From: Clostridiales bacterium UBA6363
Lineage (GTDB): Bacteria > Bacillota > Clostridia > UBA1381
Direction: 5' to 3'
Assembly: GCA_002438865.1 (NCBI GenBank)
Contig: DJRJ01000121.1
Coordinates: forward strand, 1 to 8,634
DNA: 8,634 nucleotides
The number at the start of each line of letters is the position of its first letter. The first letter of the stretch is position 1. Shown piece after piece: positions 4,596 through 8,634 of this stretch. A program made the position numbers and the translations under genes. The notes beneath the pieces were generated by a model that saw only the letters and a list, made by a program, of their open reading frames with translations, was not told the DNA's origin and did no database searches.

Positions 4596-7500
4596 TTACT
4601 GATAAATAACTATTGCTTTAACCGCTTCCGTTATTCTGAGAACAAGTATCTTTGAACAATCTTTACCGTAGTTCTTTGCATCTTTAAGATCCGAAATCGT
4701 AAGAGCCGTTTCGGTATCTTCAACGTTAGGCGAAATACCCTTTGCATCGTCTTCGATACGCAGTATCTTTGTTGATGATGAAACTCTTATTGTGGTTTCT
4801 TCATCTTCAATATCCTCTGCAAGTGTTCCGTCTGCATTGAAACCGTTCTGAGTAACATATATCTTGTTTTCGTCCTCAAGAACTTCAACTACGTTGTACA
4901 TAGCTGCCTTTGAGTACGGGACATTTTCCATTGAGGAACTTGTACTCATTTCTGTTCTATGTGTTGTCTTATTTTTAAATGTATAAGTGTATACTTTTTC
5001 CTGCCAGTTATTATCCTCTGACGCTGTCTGCGACTTGCCCCAGTTGTAAAGCTGACCGTTTTCTTCCTGTCCGTTTAAGATTGCCGCAATATCTTCATAT
5101 GTCATACAGTTAATTCTGTCGCAGATATATCCGTCTTTGTCGATGCTGTAGAGAATAACATCGCCTACTTTGCTGTCCGCAAATTCAGTTGCGTCTGCTG
5201 TTGTTTCAACCTTTTCTTCAGCGCTTGCACCCTTATATACATACAATCTCTGTACGTTTGTTTCGGTTGCTTCGTTGTAATAACCCTCCGGAAGCTCCGC
5301 TACTACGCTGTAGTCGGTTGTCTTTGTCGGTTTTGTTATTGAACCGCTTGTTCCGTAAAGTATAACCACGCCGGCATATCTTGACGAGTTTACGTCATAT
5401 GCTTCAACATAGTAGCTTTCACCTTGTGTGAATGCCGAAGTTGTCTTTTTAGCTATAGCCGTCTTTGAACGGTCTGCCGGCACATAAATGATAAGCGTTG
5501 ATGAGTTTATCGAGAACTGTTCACTGCCTGCTTTGAAATAATTTGAACTGTAGTATGTATATTCCTGCAGGTTACGGCATCTTTCGAGTGCGTTTACGTT
5601 CTCGTTTGATGTCTCTGTAACGTCGCTGTCCATTGTGATTATGCTCGATACGTCGCCTGATGAGTTAAACTCAATACGTGCAAGCTGCGAATATTCGTAA
5701 TTTTCGGCAACGGGCGTGTATGATGCGCCGTATATGCTGTTCTTAAGTGAACCGGAAAGATCTTTGTTTGTAAATACTGCATTTTCGGCAAGCTTATCCA
5801 CTGCTAATGACGCCGACATACTTTCACCGTTTACCGATACTTTTTCTCTTAATCTGTAGTTCTTTGCTCCCGATGTTGACTGAGTCGGGATAAATGCCGA
5901 AATATAGTAATCATCTGAGCCTTTTTCTTTATAAGCTGTTGTTATATAAGCATATGCCTTTGCCTTTTCAGCTTCAACCTCACCGTAAACAAGTGTGTTG
6001 TACTTATCCGTATAGAGGGTTACGCTCTGGCTTGTCGTAAGTTCTGCGCCGCTCTGCTTATCTCTTATATACTTGCGGCAGAGATCGGATACGATATACT
6101 CTTTGCCGTCAATCTTTATTTTATTACCGTTGATTGTGGTAATCTTACCCGATACCTTTGTATTTGTTACATACAAAGTATACAGGCTTTCATCAAGGCT
6201 TTCAGCATAAAGGATTACGTCGTTTGCCGCAATCGAAGTTACGCTTATCTGCTTGCCGTCTTTCATGATTGTCGAAGTATATGTTGTCGAATCGGGATTT
6301 AATACAAGCGCATTGCCTGTCTTTAACTTGTCGTTAATCTTATAATCCTTTGTTGTGGGAGCCTTTAAGGCAACCATAGTCTGGTAATCGTTAATCTGAA
6401 TATCATCTATCTTGCCGTCCGATTCTCTGTCAAGAAGAACAACGTCGCCGTAGATGAAGAAGTCGCTGTTAGGCGAGAGCCATTCCTTGATTGCCTCTTC
6501 AGCTGTGTAAGTTTCCGATGTGTACTTGTTTGATGCCGAAGTATAGTCCTTATTGCGGAGCTTTATGCCGTCCGATACAACCTTACCGTTATATCTTACG
6601 GTTACTTTTCCGAAATCAACCGTTATGCTCTTGGCACTGCTTGCGCCGTCCTCATAATATCTGATTGACGAACCCGAAACGTTGTCAATGTCTGCCGACT
6701 TTATAACGTATTCGGTGTTCTTTGTTGTTTCGTCATCAACGGCAACAAGCACCGGCTCGTCGCTTTCACGCTTTTGCTCATAATAAACCGTGATAAGCTT
6801 TCCGAGAAGCTTTGTAAGGTCGGTAACGTTTTCGGTATACTTTGTATAATCAATCGTAACGTAATCCGAAGGCTTTGATACGTTTACCATCTGTATCTGA
6901 CCCGGTAAAAGAGTACCGTTGCAGTTTGCGGTAACATGTTCGCCTACGCCTGCAAGCTCACCCTTGAACTTTTTAACACCGAGAAAATCATTAAGAAGTG
7001 TTTTTCCCGACAGTTCGTATGAAGTTCCGTCGTTGTTAAGCTCTCTGATTTCAACCTCGAGTGCGTTATTCAAAATCTGTGCTATAACGCCTCTCGGAGC
7101 GGGATCGGAGTATAAAACGCCGCTTATGCCCTTTGTAAGTCCCAAAGCGCTCGCCTGCGTCTGATAACCTGTGGGGTATCCGCCCTTCTGTTCCGCAAAA
7201 TCGGCATAACCGAGCGTACATACAACCATCTTTAATGCCTGTTCATATGTAACGTTATCATCGGGGCCGAATTTTCTGTCGCCGTAACCGTCAATAATCT
7301 TACGGTCATAGGCTGTCTTTATGCAAAATCTTGCCCAGTGATCCTTTGATACGTCGTCAAACTCCGTCTGCTCTGTCTGGAGCTTGTCCATACCGAGCGT
7401 ATAAACAACCATCTTTGTAAACTCGGCACGCGAGATTGATTTCTCAGGACCGAATGTACCGTCGCCATAGCCGTTTATAACGTTAAGCATTGACAATGTC

Positions 7501-7622
7501 GATATTGCCTTTGAATATTTTGTGTCCTCGCTCACGTCGCTGTACGCTGCAAAAACAGTGCCCGAAAAGAGCGATGTTACAAGCATTGCGACAGCCGCCG
7601 CAAGTGAAATTAATTTTTTCAT
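4596..7622 (-). CDS. Secreted S-layer homology (SLH) domain protein
   Basis: The 1008-residue protein starts with a Sec signal peptide, MKKLISLAAAVAMLVTSLFSGTVFA, with probable cleavage after Ala25. SLH repeat 1 (about 27-81) has INGYGDGTFGPEKSISRAEFTKMV, and repeat 2 (about 87-140) has IDGYGDRKFGPDDNVTYEQALKMV. Repeat 3 (about 149-190) is degenerate. SLH domains anchor proteins to pyruvylated secondary wall polysaccharide; the key TRAE-like motif is SRAE in repeat 1, TYEQ in repeat 2 and PRGV in repeat 3, so binding may rest mainly on repeat 1. Residues 190-1008 are Ser/Thr/Asp-rich, probably beta-strand-rich, and I recognise no enzyme motif. There is no C-terminal membrane anchor or LPXTG. 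The start at 7622 is preferred over an in-frame ATG at 7643 because AAAGGAAG (7630-7637) lies seven bases upstream of it and would otherwise be coding. A consensus promoter lies at 7661-7689. Confidence 0.88.
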   Translation of the reverse strand: MKKLISLAAAVAMLVTSLFSGTVFAAYSDVSEDTKYSKAISTLSMLNVINGYGDGTFGPEKSISRAEFTKMVVYTLGMDKLQTEQTEFDDVSKDHWARFCIKTAYDRKIIDGYGDRKFGPDDNVTYEQALKMVVCTLGYADFAEQKGGYPTGYQTQASALGLTKGISGVLYSDPAPRGVIAQILNNALEVEIRELNNDGTSYELSGKTLLNDFLGVKKFKGELAGVGEHVTANCNGTLLPGQIQMVNVSKPSDYVTIDYTKYTENVTDLTKLLGKLITVYYEQKRESDEPVLVAVDDETTKNTEYVIKSADIDNVSGSSIRYYEDGASSAKSITVDFGKVTVRYNGKVVSDGIKLRNKDYTSASNKYTSETYTAEEAIKEWLSPNSDFFIYGDVVLLDRESDGKIDDIQINDYQTMVALKAPTTKDYKINDKLKTGNALVLNPDSTTYTSTIMKDGKQISVTSIAANDVILYAESLDESLYTLYVTNTKVSGKITTINGNKIKIDGKEYIVSDLCRKYIRDKQSGAELTTSQSVTLYTDKYNTLVYGEVEAEKAKAYAYITTAYKEKGSDDYYISAFIPTQSTSGAKNYRLREKVSVNGESMSASLAVDKLAENAVFTNKDLSGSLKNSIYGASYTPVAENYEYSQLARIEFNSSGDVSSIITMDSDVTETSNENVNALERCRNLQEYTYYSSNYFKAGSEQFSINSSTLIIYVPADRSKTAIAKKTTSAFTQGESYYVEAYDVNSSRYAGVVILYGTSGSITKPTKTTDYSVVAELPEGYYNEATETNVQRLYVYKGASAEEKVETTADATEFADSKVGDVILYSIDKDGYICDRINCMTYEDIAAILNGQEENGQLYNWGKSQTASEDNNWQEKVYTYTFKNKTTHRTEMSTSSSMENVPYSKAAMYNVVEVLEDENKIYVTQNGFNADGTLAEDIEDEETTIRVSSSTKILRIEDDAKGISPNVEDTETALTISDLKDAKNYGKDCSKILVLRITEAVKAIVIYQ

Positions 7623-7629
7623 AATTTTA

Positions 7630-7637
7630 CTTCCTTT
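7630..7637 (-). promoter_or_regulatory. Ribosome binding site that fixes the SLH gene start
   Basis: AAAGGAAG on the minus strand lies seven bases before ATG at 7622-7620. The upstream in-frame ATG at 7643 has no such site before it, and starting there would put MQKGSKI in front of an otherwise normal signal peptide. Confidence 0.75.
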
Positions 7638-7660
7638 CTGCATTTTAGCGATACACTTAT

Positions 7661-7689
7661 ATTATAGCACGCACTTTGCAATACGTCAA
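7661..7689 (-). promoter_or_regulatory. Sigma-A promoter of the SLH protein gene
   Basis: On the minus strand, TTGACG (7689-7684) and TATAAT (7666-7661) are spaced by exactly 17 bp. The predicted start near 7654 gives a leader of about 30 bases. Near-consensus boxes suit an abundant surface protein. Confidence 0.85.
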
Positions 7690-7787
7690 TCAAAATTTTG
7701 CACAATTAAAATTACAATTATTTCACATAATAGATAATAGACTTTTCAGAAAAGATGTAAAAAAAATGTGAATTTATTTTATTGATG

Positions 7788-7816
7788 TTGAAAAAGATAT
7801 TAATTCGTGTTACAAT
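7788..7816 (+). promoter_or_regulatory. Probable sigma-A promoter of ftsH
   Basis: TTGAAA (7788-7793) and TACAAT (7811-7816) are spaced by 17 bp, placing the start near 7823, about 27 bases before the GTG start. No CIRCE-type inverted repeat (the HrcA operator) is visible, so heat control by HrcA is not suggested. Confidence 0.65.
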
Positions 7817-7819
7817 TAG

Positions 7820-8634
<815 letters not shown>

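Noticed and set aside
7623..7643. An upstream in-frame ATG start for the SLH gene at 7643
   Set aside because: The best ribosome binding site (7630-7637) lies within that extension and is correctly spaced for the ATG at 7622, which directly starts the signal peptide.

Overview
The window looks like chromosome from a low-to-mid-GC anaerobic Firmicute of the class Clostridia, probably a gut-type lineage. The grounds are strong AGGAGG-type ribosome binding sites, consensus sigma-A promoters, a secreted protein with S-layer homology (SLH) domains, and an AdhR-like MerR regulator beside an iron-dependent alcohol dehydrogenase. The genus cannot be fixed from the sequence alone. No tRNA, rRNA, CRISPR array, transposase or phage gene was seen.

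Left part (about 1-2940): a compact, divergently transcribed stress module. A MerR-family regulator of the AdhR/NmlR aldehyde-sensing type and a single-domain TfoX/Sxy-like protein form a translationally coupled minus-strand operon. On the plus strand, a carboxymuconolactone decarboxylase-cupin fusion and a YqhD-like iron-containing alcohol dehydrogenase form the divergent operon. Between them lies a perfect 20-bp palindrome, ACTTAAAGTATACTTTAAGT, inside a promoter with an overlong 19-bp spacer. This is the classic MerR activation geometry, and it contains the CTTAAAG-N4-CTTTAAG operator that I recall for Bacillus subtilis AdhR. The regulator also has a cysteine (Cys54) at the position reported as the aldehyde sensor in that family. 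The likely logic is that reactive aldehydes modify MerR, which untwists the promoter, and the reductase and CMD-cupin protein are then made.

Middle part (about 2940-3480): 590 bp without a gene, filled by two copies, 268 bp apart, of a mosaic of short palindromes. Each palindrome carries GTAG, or a one-base variant of it, at one end. They alternate in orientation (minus, plus, plus, minus) and resemble the REP/BIME elements mobilised by RAYT transposases in other bacteria.

Right part (about 3480-8634): a GTG-started acyltransferase-3 membrane protein lies directly behind the terminator of a large SLH-domain exported protein, both on the minus strand. Divergent from the SLH gene is the 5' part of ftsH, the membrane AAA+ protease, cut by the window end just after its Walker A motif. 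Both divergent genes have clear sigma-A promoters with 17-bp spacers.

The most noteworthy signals are the AdhR-type operator with its divergent consensus promoter, and the duplicated REP-like mosaic. Nothing here looks like a defence system or a wholly new gene system.
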